From: Apodospora peruviana
Taxonomy: Eukaryota > Ascomycota > Sordariomycetes > Sordariales > Lasiosphaeriaceae
NCBI GenBank assembly: GCA_033439685.1
Contig: JAUEDM010000006.1
Span: forward strand, 1,240,001 to 1,304,000
Length of the DNA: 64,000 bases
Direction of reading: 5' to 3'
The position numbers and the translations under genes are program-made. The notes beneath the pieces were generated by a model. The model had not been told where the DNA came from. It ran no database searches and saw nothing but the letters and a program-made list of their open reading frames with translations. Positions 34,369-44,291 of this stretch are shown here, piece after piece (position 1 is the first letter of the stretch; the number at the start of each line of letters is the position of its first letter).

Positions 34369-35056
34369 GTCCACCACAGGATTGCGTCGTTATCCATGAT
34401 ATTACTGTGATTTGGTCTGGGGTCGGGTGGAAGTGTTACAGCAAAACACAGTGAGACTCGATGCGATTGCAAGAAGAGGAATGGATGGTCCTCTGCGGCC
34501 GTCGAGCAAGCAAGGAATCAAGTCACGCGTCTTATGCTCTCGTGACAATGGATAATCACAACCATACCGGCGGTAATTGACTGAACGAGGACATTGGCCA
34601 CGTAATCGCTGTCCTTGCTGCCTTCCATTCTTTTTGAGTCAGACCCCCGCGGCGAGCCCGTGACCAGCCATCAAGCCACAGCTGAATCATGATCCGACCC
34701 TCCACCACAGGCCATGCGCCGGAAATAGCGACGGAGAACTGATAGGCCTATGGATAATGCGTGGCAGCTGTAGGTATTCTGTAGGTACTTGGTTATTGTC
34801 GATCGAGCATTTAAACTGCCCCTATCTCTACCACTGTGGACGTGACCATCAAGTAAGACATAAACCACCACAAGATACCCAAGATAGCCAAACTACACCT
34901 AGGTACCTACCTTGCCTTATTTATGCTATCCAAAGTCCCAAAAGAAGTACTGCTTTCTTCGTCATATATGTATTTCCAAATCCGATCATCATCGGGTCCA
35001 CCTGACATATCGCATCTTTACCCCTATTTGTCCCCATCCCTCTCCTTCCTTAGTAA
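34369..35056. other. intergenic, no gene seen
   Basis: No coding or RNA gene is supported. A CCTAGG-type palindrome cluster lies at 34897-34913. Confidence 0.5.
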
Positions 35057-35467
35057 CTACGGGCAGTCGCCGTAATTCGGATCAACTTTGACCCACCAGG
35101 GGTCGTACACCTGCTCGTAGCCGTAGACGCAGCCGTCCTTCTCGCGCTGGAAGTAGCTGGCGCAGTCTTTGTGGCCGAACCACGCTAGCGAGTCCCCGAC
35201 GTTGCGCAACGCAATGTCGAGGCGCAGGTTGTTGGCGTACCCAAAGCAGCGGCCCAACTTGCCGTCCTGGGGGTATCACCAGCAGTTTGCTTTCCCCATG
35301 CAAAACTGACGGATGGCTTCGTCGACGTCGAATTCGCCCCCCCCCCCCCCCGTGAGGTTCTCGAAGGTGGCACCCTCGCTGTAGCAGCCTAGCGCGGAGA
35401 CGAGGGAGGTGAGCATGGTCAGAATGGTAAGGAGGATAGACAGGGAAAGAGGCTTGGGAGGAAACAT
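35057..35467 (-). pseudogene. small cysteine-rich secreted protein with in-frame TGA
   Basis: The frame starts at the ATG at 35467 with a clear signal peptide (LSLSILLTILTMLTSLVSALG). It continues with GCYSEGATFENL and QFCMGKANCW. A TGA at 35276-35278 then stops it after 63 residues. The same frame stays open for another 72 codons (LGRCFGYANNLRLDIALRN, later KDCASYF and GYGDCP-like Cys) to a normal stop. Eight or so cysteines lie across both halves, so the downstream half is clearly part of one ancestral protein of about 136 residues. The stop follows a Trp codon and could be a single G-to-A change. A C15 run codes for a Gly stretch. Such proteins are often wall or effector-like, but no function is known here. 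Confidence 0.72.
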
Positions 35468-36072
35468 TTTTGCTATTCCTCCTGTTTTCCGTTTCTCTTT
35501 GCGGAATATAGCTATGGAATTTGTTGTAGAAGGTAAAGGAAGTTCGTTTGAACTCAGTATGTTGAGGATGAAGATTTGTCTGGCACGACTGGAAGACGTC
35601 GAGGGGAAATCCTTATATAGATGGTGCCGGACCGGGCGTTTTCAAACTTCTTTTCTTTGATGTTACGTAATGGCCATCTACTTGGGAATAATTTGGCGTG
35701 CCTGTTGAAGATGGGACATGTCCTACCTCATGGTCTTTAGTGTAGTAGTGCGACCTTTTAAAGTTACTCCATGATTTTGCCACGCAATTTTCCCAACGAC
35801 CTCGAGGAGAGTGACACCAGTTTACCTGACGGAAACAACCAGATATGTCGATTATGAGATGTCCTAGGTGTCTTCGGGACGATGGAACTGAAAGATATGG
35901 AATGTCGAAAGTTACACGATTATCATCACCTCGAGTAATCCGCCTTCTTTTTGCTCTGATTGGGCCTCCAAACACGGCATACCAACGGGAGCAAGGCGGA
36001 GAATAGCAGGCGTACAAGAAAGTAGTAACCAGAAAGGTGGTATATATCATCACAAGCAAGTCAACCCTCAGC
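35468..36072. other. intergenic, no gene seen
   Basis: No supported gene. It contains the promoter side of the broken secreted-protein gene. Confidence 0.5.
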
Positions 36073-36560
36073 TCAGCCCACCCTCAACCTGTCCTCCGGC
36101 GTCGACGGGAAATCATGCGTAGTACGCTGCCTGAGCAGCCTAAGCTCGCCCTCCTCAAACGCTCCCGCAGCCGAGTGCGGTACGCTCGACGACATGCTTA
36201 GTCGACCTGGCGAACCGCGGGCCTTGGTCCTTTGCAGTGTCACCACTGACGGGTGTGAGGCAAACCAGCCACTCGTGCCTACGTCAGCGATGTCCCTCGC
36301 GTGCCGAAACAAAAGGCGGGACCACCGCCCCCCCTCTTTCATGACCTTGTGCAGCTCCATCCCCATACTCTCGCCCTCCGCTTTCCGATCAGGCTCTTGT
36401 ACCACAGCCTCATGCTCGGGCGTGACTCGAAGGCCTGGCCGAAGTCGTCCAGCCGGCTGGTGGTCAGGGAGACGGTGCATTTGTGTTACTCGAGCGAGTC
36501 AGTGGCCATGAGGACGGGTACCTCTCCGGCTAGTACGTCTTTTAAGGCTTGGAGGATTGA
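36073..36560 (-). pseudogene. unrecognised gene fragment, broken
   Basis: On the minus strand a coding-like stretch reads VLMATDSLE near 36500. It meets a TAA and continues in the same frame as CTVSLTTSRLDDFGQAFESR and LWYKSLIGK. After that it must move to another frame to continue with ESMGMELHKVMKEGGRWSRL and FRHARDIADVGTSGW to a stop at 36073. The two halves read as natural globular protein, unlike the opposite strand. I do not recognise the family. The upstream part (36561-36742) is AT-rich and carries no further coding sequence, so the 5' end is lost or not recognisable. Confidence 0.45.
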
Positions 36561-36742
36561 AGAAAGGTGTACAGGGTTGCCTTATTCTTTTACTGTACTC
36601 CCTCTAAGGGTTATTTATCATGCTCGGAATATCCCACATATTATTTGCCTCTCCCAACCAATGAGTTGTCCGAGCGAAAATACTAGAAAGTCAAAACCCG
36701 AGTTTCATAAATCGTTAGTCGTCAGAAAGGAAGGTATCCGCT

Positions 36743-38953
36743 TTACAACAAGTGAACGCGCCTGTTCGCTCCGAAATGGGCCCATTTGCTCATCTTGGGC
36801 TCACCAAACCCAACACCACCGACGAATATACCAACTCTTCGAAAGCACGCGCGGCCAATGCCATCATTCTGACCATAATCGCCATCCACAGGGCTCTCCA
36901 CGAGTATCAGTCCAACCGTCTGCTCCTGTCGTCCATTGGCAATCCATCCCATGGTTAAGAGATATGCCGACACGGTTTCGTCCACTTCCTCCTCGTACCC
37001 ATCTACATCCGGCTCAAAATAACCCCATGGGGGAGCATTCCTACGGGGAATTGGCTTTGGTGGGTTCGTATGGAGCAAGCCGTTGTCGTCGGCAACAGTA
37101 AACAACACGCGACCTTCTTTCGTCGCCGTAGCATGCTTCTTGCTGCTGTAACCGCTTTCAACCGGAAGACCGACTCGTACCCGCACCATACAGCCTTCGA
37201 TGTCCACTGTGCCGATCCCGGGGCCATACGGATTTGCCTCCGAAAGCAGCCGGCGGCGGACAATGCTATGAACCTTGACCGCCGGCTGCAGCAGGGTAAA
37301 TCTCTCGGGGTTCGGCACGGCTCCAACGCGCCCGGTGATCGAACCGAAGGACCACGAGGGTGCATATTCAGTCGGCAGCCTCCTGCTGGGGCGCCTGCGG
37401 TTCGTGTTACGTCTGTTGCGCCACAGTAGGCCGCGTACGGCGTGGTCGGACAGCACGCCGAAGTAGTACTCCTGCACGGAGCGGCGGCAAAGCAGATCGG
37501 CGATTCCGGCCAGCGCGGTCAGGCGGTCGGTCTCGACAGTCAACGAGCGGGCGGTGAACTCGAAGACGACGAGCCACCAGTGCAGCTGCACGATGTTGGA
37601 GAGGTCGCCTCCACCCTCGTGGAAGAGCGGACCGTGGATCTCTTTCAGGGCGGCAGCAAGTTGCTCTTGTTCTGTTATCGCTCGCGCTACCGGTAAGGGG
37701 TTGACAAACGCCCGCCTGAAGACGAGATACTGACCCGGGACTGTGCCTTGGGGGCGACACTCGCATGCAACCTCCTTGGTGCATTCCCATGCCAGTTCGG
37801 ATGACGTGAAGTGCAGCATTCGGCGGGAAAGCAGTCGCTCCTGGAGGGTCCAGCCGCGCGAGTGCAAACCGGATGTCGGCGCTGCGGTGCCATGGACGAC
37901 TGAGTGGTTGATGAATGGGTAAGACCTGCTCCGCTGCCATCTGGCAAAGAAGGTACAATCGCTGCAGCCCGGACATGAGGTCGATAGCTTCAACGTCAGG
38001 ACCTCGGCCTCGTCTTTGGGGCGGGCTGCAAAGATGCCACCGTTGCAGCCGGCCGACTGGTCGGCAGCGATTGCGAGAATTGCATTGTTATAGGTGTCGG
38101 CCATCTTGCCCGATTCTGACGCCCAGTCCTCCTGGCTATCCTGGAGGATGCACAGAGAGTCGACCCAGAGATAATCGATCCCAAGGGCTCGGGTGATGGC
38201 TACAGCGTCGCGGAACGTCTGTGGCAGAGCTTCGAAGGGAATTCCGTGTTGCCAGACGTTGATCGTCTTTGCGGTTAGTCTCATGGGCCTATCAACTCCC
38301 CAGCGGTGACTCAATGCTATGTAGCTCCCCTTTTGGGTCCCATTCGTAATCACCAGCTGGGGTCCCGAAGTTATCGAGTCTGCACCGACGTACAAGACTC
38401 TGGTTGGGAGATTAACTTGTTCGTGCCCTGGACATTCGGTGTGATTCTCCAGACAGTTGTTCAGCCACTGCCTGGCGAGGCCAAGGCATTCAGCTGAGGC
38501 CGAGTGGTTTGAAACGGACCTGGCGACCGCGATCGGCGGTAGCCATCCTCTCGCTGCGCATGCCGCGGGCCCGTGATGTGGGCGTTCACTTTCCGAACTG
38601 GCTTGCTGCCGGAAGAGCTCGATGTTGCGCTCCGCGCCATCGGTCATGATAAGTCTTAGTATCAAAGGCCTGTTTTCCTCGACTCGGACTCCAACCGGGA
38701 GGAGGACTTCAAGAGTCTGGATGCCGTGTTCAAGATCCTCGCCCACGAGTTTTGAAACGACGGTACGGAGAAGTGAGCACCCAGGACATCCTTCGGACGC
38801 TCGTCGACACATCTCCTTGTACACCTTGATTTTGAGGTCTCCACACACAGGACATAGTGAGTGAAGGTCGCTGAGCATGGGAGGACCGACGAAATGAACG
38901 GACACCGGCGGATGGGTTGAACAACTCGGGTAGTTGGGAGGAGCACTCTCCAT
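36743..38953 (-). CDS. heterokaryon incompatibility (HET) domain protein
   Basis: The gene is intronless and encodes 736 residues, starting MESAPPNYPS at 38953. The N terminus has cysteine pairs (CPVCGDL at 34-37, then CPGC at 56-59) that may bind a metal. The HET domain begins at residue 211 with YIALSHRWG. It continues with LPQTFRDAVAITRALGIDYL, VDSLCILQDSQEDW and the ADTYNNAILAIAAD block. The RGWTLQERLLSRR segment follows. The C-terminal 300 residues have no recognised repeat. HET proteins trigger cell death or rejection when unlike fungal cells fuse, and some take part in wider defence. No typical partner gene (for example a NACHT receptor) is next to it. Confidence 0.93.
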   Translation of the reverse strand: MESAPPNYPSCSTHPPVSVHFVGPPMLSDLHSLCPVCGDLKIKVYKEMCRRASEGCPGCSLLRTVVSKLVGEDLEHGIQTLEVLLPVGVRVEENRPLILRLIMTDGAERNIELFRQQASSESERPHHGPAACAARGWLPPIAVARSVSNHSASAECLGLARQWLNNCLENHTECPGHEQVNLPTRVLYVGADSITSGPQLVITNGTQKGSYIALSHRWGVDRPMRLTAKTINVWQHGIPFEALPQTFRDAVAITRALGIDYLWVDSLCILQDSQEDWASESGKMADTYNNAILAIAADQSAGCNGGIFAARPKDEAEVLTLKLSTSCPGCSDCTFFARWQRSRSYPFINHSVVHGTAAPTSGLHSRGWTLQERLLSRRMLHFTSSELAWECTKEVACECRPQGTVPGQYLVFRRAFVNPLPVARAITEQEQLAAALKEIHGPLFHEGGGDLSNIVQLHWWLVVFEFTARSLTVETDRLTALAGIADLLCRRSVQEYYFGVLSDHAVRGLLWRNRRNTNRRRPSRRLPTEYAPSWSFGSITGRVGAVPNPERFTLLQPAVKVHSIVRRRLLSEANPYGPGIGTVDIEGCMVRVRVGLPVESGYSSKKHATATKEGRVLFTVADDNGLLHTNPPKPIPRRNAPPWGYFEPDVDGYEEEVDETVSAYLLTMGWIANGRQEQTVGLILVESPVDGDYGQNDGIGRACFRRVGIFVGGVGFGEPKMSKWAHFGANRRVHLL

Positions 38954-40659
38954 GGCTGCGGAAAGGAAACTTTGAAGATATTAGGGAAAGATGATTTCGC
39001 GGTGCCAGGCTCGGTACAGACTGAATTTAGATAACAATATTGCTATCGCCGGCGTCGGCGCAAGGCGACTGGGGCTGAGTAACATGTGGCATCCTGCATT
39101 GGTGCTGAAGGTTCATGCTTCGACAACGAATCAGAAGAGCTGCGTCTTGAATGTTTTGGCGGTCCTGCTTTAACATATCTTATCACATCCCGCTGGAAGG
39201 TTTCGGCAGACTATGTTAAGTTGCAGTAGGGCCAGTTATCGGTTTCCAGTTGCCTGGTTTGAAAGACTCTGGTTGGCTCAACCAGGAAAGAATTTCAAGT
39301 GGAAATTTACATTTGACCATCAAGGAAAGTGCAACGCGGACCATGCGGACAATGACCACAGATGACGCAGCTACCTTCCTGGCTTGTGAGAGACAAAGGT
39401 GGGTCCGCCTGGATGAAGTTATTCATGACTGGAAGGACGTCGCGCATGGATCTCGATCTCGACACGCTACTACTCAGCAACCACTGGAAACAGCGGCGGC
39501 CAATAACGACGCAAGCGCAACACCCGTCCATACCAGATCCTATCAGTGAACAGTGATGCCGACGACAACGACGACGCGGCCGCCCGTTGACAAGGCGTCA
39601 TTTACACATCTTTAAATGCCCCAACTGCTTCGAGTTTCCCTCCGCCGTATTTCTGCCGCATATCAATATCATCGAACCCGGATCTTGCCCACGGCAGATC
39701 TCCCAGACCAGATATCGTGAATGTTTGGAAACGCGGGGAAATGCAGCCAAGGGGCATGGGGCAGGGGAAGCGAAACCAACGCCGTCACGGTCACGGCCCG
39801 ACGAAGCAGCAAAAATAAGGGATTGGAGGAAAATCAGCGAACATAAAGCTTGATAGTAGAAGAGGCTACTCCTCCACGTGGTAGTTTGGTGCCAGTGGGC
39901 AAAAATCTTGCTATGTACGCATTTGTACGCAGATGCATGATTGCAAAACCTGAAAGGTCCCATCTGCACCACAGCACAACCGTTCCTACATTTCGGCGTC
40001 CGCCGACAACCAACCATGGGACACAAAAGCATCACACCGGTGCAGTCACACCCCACCCGTTTACCTGAGCGTCCAGGGTCTCCAGACGCGAACGAGGCAC
40101 ACTACCCACACCACTAAGTCGAATACTCACATAGGGCCGGTTAGTGTGCCTGTGGTATGGAGTCTGTCGCGCATGAAGTCGACTCCGTGTCTGGGGTCAT
40201 TGTCTGCGCAAGCCGGGCAAGCAAGCAAATTCGGGTTGTGGGAGTGGCGCGGATCTTGATCTTCCACTTCTCGGTATCCATCCATCTGCAATCCGTCCAT
40301 CCTTCAGAGCAACCTGCACGAAAGAACAGATCTGATCAGATCGAGCCCTTCCCCTCGTTCAAAACATGATATGATTGACGAACGCCAGCTCTGTGCGTTG
40401 TTGGTGCCCCTTGGCTCTAATTGTGTGTTTCCTTTGCTGTCGCGCCAGTCAGTCGGACAGACGGTCATCGCCATGGAATAATTATAATTATAATTACCTT
40501 TCTTAAGCACGCTGCTGCCGCCTCATCGCCGTTCGTGGTTCAACCTAACCTCTCAGTGTTGCTCGCCCGCATTATACCGACGGATCTTTCCCTTCATGAT
40601 TTCGGTTCAAATTCTTCGACTGGTCGCTTCTCGTGATGCGACTTGAAGAGGAGTTTAAC
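38954..40659. other. intergenic, no gene seen
   Basis: 1.7 kb without a supported gene. The right end is the promoter and leader of the next rhodopsin-domain gene, with an alternative in-frame ATG at 40636. Confidence 0.5.
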
Positions 40660-42000
40660 ATGGCACTGTCATCATGGATCCTTCAAGCGAGGCAAGACTC
40701 GTCGTCGTCGTCGGTCGACCCGGCCCATGACCCATCCCTCCCGCACAACGACCTCGGCCCGCAGCTCAACACCGTCTTCTGGTTGCTTACCGGCGTCTCT
40801 CTCGCCTTCATGTTGACGCGCATATTCTGCAAGGTCATTCGCGGACGCCACCTCTGGTGGGATGACTATATCCTCATGGCGGCTTGGGTCGCCCTCGCCG
40901 TATCGGCCGCCACGACGACCGTTTGTGTCGCGCTCGACTACGGCAAGCACGGTTACGACATGCGTCCCGAGAACCTGCCCAAGATGCCCTTCGTCGCTGT
41001 GTTTGCCGGTTTCTTTTCCGTGCTGGCCGCCGCGTGGAGCAAGACGTCTTTCGCGCTGACGCTGCTCCGCCTGGCCAACTCCCCTGCTATGAAGCTGGCG
41101 ATATGGTTCATCATCATCACGGTCAACGCGGTCCTGGGCACCGCGATGCTCTTCATGTGGATCAAGTGCAAGCCGTTTGCGCGGGTGTGGGACGAGAGCA
41201 TTGACGGGTCATGCATTGACCCGGCCAAGATTATCAAGTTCTACCAGTTCACGGCGGGATACTCGGGCGCGATGGATATCATCCTGGCCATGTTTCCGTG
41301 GTTTATCATCTGGGAGCTGACCATGACCAAGAGGGAGAAGGCCGGCGTGGCGATTGCCATGAGTATGGGGGTTATGTATGTTGCCGCCCCAACCATGACG
41401 ATGAGAAAGCAGACTGCTGACCGACACCTTTACTCAACAACAGTGCCGGCGCAACGTCGCTCGTCAAAATGGTGAAGCTTCCGCAGCTGGCTGGAGACCC
41501 GAGTAAGCATCGCGCACCCTTTTGTTGTACGAGGATCGCACACTGACATATACGCGTCAGCCGACACCGTTGCTGTCACCATCTGGGGCGCAGCCGAGGG
41601 CGCCATCACCATCATCGCCGCCTCCATCCCGGTCCTGCGCATGCTCATCCGCCACGGCATCGACAAGTACCACTCCCCGGCCAGGTTCAACACAACCGAT
41701 AACCATTATCTCCAACACGGGGCTCAGGGTAGCAGCAGCGCCGCATCCCCAATCACGATCAGCAGTCCATTCCGCAACATGACGCCGCCCGAGAAGCCGT
41801 TGCCGTGGCTCCCGATGCAATCACCACAGAAGAGCGCGGCAAGTCACCATGACTCCTGGCCAATAGTGGAATACCCGGTGACGAGCAACGAGGCGAAATG
41901 GGAGTGGGAAAGGAGGATGAGGAGTTTGAGCGGTCATGTTATTGAGGTGGATTTTCCTTCACGGAGTGAGGGGAGCAGGCCACGGAATGACGTCGTCTAG
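40660..42000 (+). CDS. rhodopsin-domain (SAT4/PTH11-like) integral membrane protein
   Basis: Three exons, 40660..41375, 41444..41502 and 41561..42000, give 404 residues. The ATG at 40660 has the better context (AACATGG). Another in-frame ATG at 40636 would add eight residues. Seven hydrophobic segments run from TVFWLLTGVSLAFMLTRIF to VAVTIWGAAEGAITIIAASI. Family marks include LWWDDYILMAAW after the first helix, KCKPFARVWD and FYQFTAGYSGAMDIILAMFPWFIIW. Splicing rebuilds GVIAGATSLVKMVKL. The C-terminal tail is hydrophilic. The role is probably surface sensing, by family only. It is convergent with the CFEM gene. Confidence 0.9.
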
Positions 42001-42515
42001 CTATTACTTCCGTAGAGTATCTAATGATTTGACGAACGATCCGTAAAAGGGGTGGTAGGGATACCGCGCGTCGTGCCTTGCTGTCTCAGGCCGTTAGATG
42101 GGTATCAATACTGTGTTCTATATAGTAACGGGAATGACTTTCAAGTCCCCTGACAGACGCCGACATACCCTGAACAGGGGCATGCAAGGCAGTCTCCCAC
42201 TCCATACTTGGCGTTACCAGATTTGGGTCTCGGCGGGTAGCTACTACCCTGAGGTACCTATCTATCACCGATACGACGTGCAAAGCCTCACCGTTGGAGG
42301 TCACAGTCCACACTCTTGGCGAGTGGTCAAGGATGAGACAACTTTCACCGTGTTCACGACAAGAAATGAGTGCCGGTGTGGATCAAATAAAAACCATTGC
42401 ATATCAGACATGTCTCTGGTGCTAAATACGATTATTTACTAGAAATTAAGTTTTGATCGACTGACCCAGAGGCCATACAAAGGGTCGGTATGAAGTTATT
42501 CGGGGGGTTCGCTAT
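42001..42515. other. 3' intergenic gap between convergent genes
   Basis: No gene is supported between the rhodopsin-domain and CFEM stop codons. Confidence 0.55.
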
Positions 42516-44291
42516 CTACAGGGCCGCAGCCAGCGCAATCGCGGCAGCGAGGACGGATCCAGCTCCCATGACCTTGGCGGCACCGGCTTCAACAATCGTA
42601 TCTCCCGAGCCACTGCCAGAACCGGACCCGGAGCCACTTCCGGAGCCCGATCCCGAGCCGGATCCTGAACCAGAGTCTGAACCGCTGCCGGAACCAGATC
42701 CACTGCCGGAGCCACTACCAGAACCGGACCCAGAGCCGGAACCACTGCCAGAGCCGGAACCGCTGCCAGATCCGCTGCCAGAGCCGGAACCGCTGCCGGA
42801 TCCGCTGCCAGATCCAGATCCACCACCGGAACCACCTCCCCCTGAGCCGCCACCACCTCCGCAGCCAGTAGCCGGCGGCTTGCTGGATCCTCCACCACCA
42901 CCACCACCACCGCTCGAAGGCTGGGGATTAGCAGCAACGCACTCGCACAGCGCAGCAGTTTGGGTGCGCACATTCAGTGCAACAGAAGTCGAGCAGCCGC
43001 CCAGCACGCAATCGATGACCAGAAGTTCGATCTCGGACTTCTTCTCGCAGCGGCAGGCGTAATCGTCGGCATCACACCCAACCTCGACGGCGCCGTCCGC
43101 GATGCAAGGGAGCGCGCACGACGCGATATCTGCAGCGAGAGACGCGCACGCCCACTCTCCTTCCTCAGGCTCCTCAACAGGAACAGTTGCTTCGCATGAT
43201 GCCGATGGGGCCGGGGCACCACCGCCGCCACCACCACCACCGCCTGAGGTAGGCGAAGGGGTCGGATATCCACCGTTACCGCCACCGTTACCACCGCCGT
43301 TACCACCACCACCACCACCACCACCGCCGCCGCCAGACGACTGCGAAGGAACGGGAGGAGAAACAGATGAAACGGGAGGTGTGGTGCACTCGTCCTCATC
43401 GTCAGAGGGGGGAGTGGGAGGAAATTCGGCGACGCACTCGCACAGCGCCTTGGTGGCTGACAGCGTGGTAAGGATATCGGCCTCCTCGCACGCGCCGCCC
43501 AGGACACAGGGCGTCGCGATCTTGGAGATCTCGGCTTGCTTTTCGCAGCGGCAGATGTAGTCGTCGGAACCGCAACCGACTTCAGCGGCTGCGTCGGCGA
43601 TGCATGGCAGTGCGCAGGACGGGACCGCGGATACCTTGGAGGCGCATTCCCATGGCTTTTGAGGGGTGCAGGACGGGGCGGTGGAAGGGACTGAGGAAGA
43701 TGAAGATGGGGTGCCGGCTGATGAGGAGGGCACGGCGGCTGAGGATGAGGGGACCGCGGCTGAGGATGAGGGGACAACCGGTTCGGAGGAAGACGGGACT
43801 GCTGCCGATGAGGATGGGACGGCTGAGGATGAAGGGACAACCGGCTCGGAGGAAGACGGGACAGGTGGTGCGGAGCTGGATGGCACAACTGGCTCGGATG
43901 AGGACGGGATAACTGGCTCGGAGCTCGACGGGACTGGTGGGCACGCCGGCTGGGGGTTGGTCCCGACCTCGGTGACGCAACTGCACAGCGCGGGCGCAGC
44001 GTTGATGACGGAGAGGACGTCGTCAGTCGAGCACACGCCGCTCAGGATGCAGCTGGTGGCGAGGTTGGTGATCTGGGTCTGCTTCTCGCAACGGCAGACG
44101 TAGTCGGTGTTGGAGCAGCCGACCTGCTCGGCGGCGGCGTAGATGCACGGCCTAGCGCACTCGGGGATGACGTCGGCGAGCTCCTGGCACGGCCACTCGC
44201 CGCCGCATTCTTCCTGTCGGGGGACGAGCGGGGAGGCGGTGGCGGCGCCCAGGGAGAGGGCCACGACGGCCAGGACTTGTGGTGACAGCAT
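42516..44291 (-). CDS. three-CFEM-domain GPI-type wall protein
   Basis: The gene is intronless, with 591 residues from the ATG at 44291. MLSPQVLAVVALSLGAATAS is a signal peptide. Three CFEM domains with eight cysteines each follow. The first spans residues 35-105 (CSNTDYVCRCEK). The second has CGSDDYICRCEK and the third CDADDYACRCEK. Each keeps the Asp that binds haem iron in studied CFEM proteins. Ser/Pro-rich (PSSSEPVV) and Gly-rich linkers separate them. After the third domain a Gly-Ser dipeptide repeat of about 75 residues forms a stalk. The hydrophobic C terminus (AGSVLAAAIALAAAL) fits a GPI signal. CFEM proteins act in haem or iron capture, adhesion or wall function. Confidence 0.93.
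   Translation of the reverse strand: MLSPQVLAVVALSLGAATASPLVPRQEECGGEWPCQELADVIPECARPCIYAAAEQVGCSNTDYVCRCEKQTQITNLATSCILSGVCSTDDVLSVINAAPALCSCVTEVGTNPQPACPPVPSSSEPVIPSSSEPVVPSSSAPPVPSSSEPVVPSSSAVPSSSAAVPSSSEPVVPSSSAAVPSSSAAVPSSSAGTPSSSSSVPSTAPSCTPQKPWECASKVSAVPSCALPCIADAAAEVGCGSDDYICRCEKQAEISKIATPCVLGGACEEADILTTLSATKALCECVAEFPPTPPSDDEDECTTPPVSSVSPPVPSQSSGGGGGGGGGGGNGGGNGGGNGGYPTPSPTSGGGGGGGGGAPAPSASCEATVPVEEPEEGEWACASLAADIASCALPCIADGAVEVGCDADDYACRCEKKSEIELLVIDCVLGGCSTSVALNVRTQTAALCECVAANPQPSSGGGGGGGGSSKPPATGCGGGGGSGGGGSGGGSGSGSGSGSGSGSGSGSGSGSGSGSGSGSGSGSGSGSGSGSGSGSGSDSGSGSGSGSGSGSGSGSGSGSGSGDTIVEAGAAKVMGAGSVLAAAIALAAAL
42605..42832 (-). repeat. Gly-Ser coding repeat
   Basis: A 6-base imperfect repeat on the minus strand encodes alternating Gly and Ser with one Asp. 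On the plus strand it gives a false PEPDPEPLPEP frame. Confidence 0.9.

Noticed and set aside
35265..35280. A tiny intron removing the TGA of the secreted protein gene
   Set aside because: The only GT..AG pair around the stop would make an intron of about 13 bases, far too short.
35274..35280. Selenocysteine or programmed readthrough at that TGA
   Set aside because: Ascomycete fungi lack selenocysteine insertion and the context is not the known efficient readthrough motif.
29387..36560. Repeat-induced point mutation as the cause of gene breakage
   Set aside because: The changes seen are mainly small insertions and deletions. GC content remains normal and stops are few.
42490..43062. Plus-strand frame rich in PEPDPEP
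   Set aside because: It is the antisense of the Gly-Ser stalk and third CFEM domain, which have signal peptide and cysteine support on the minus strand.
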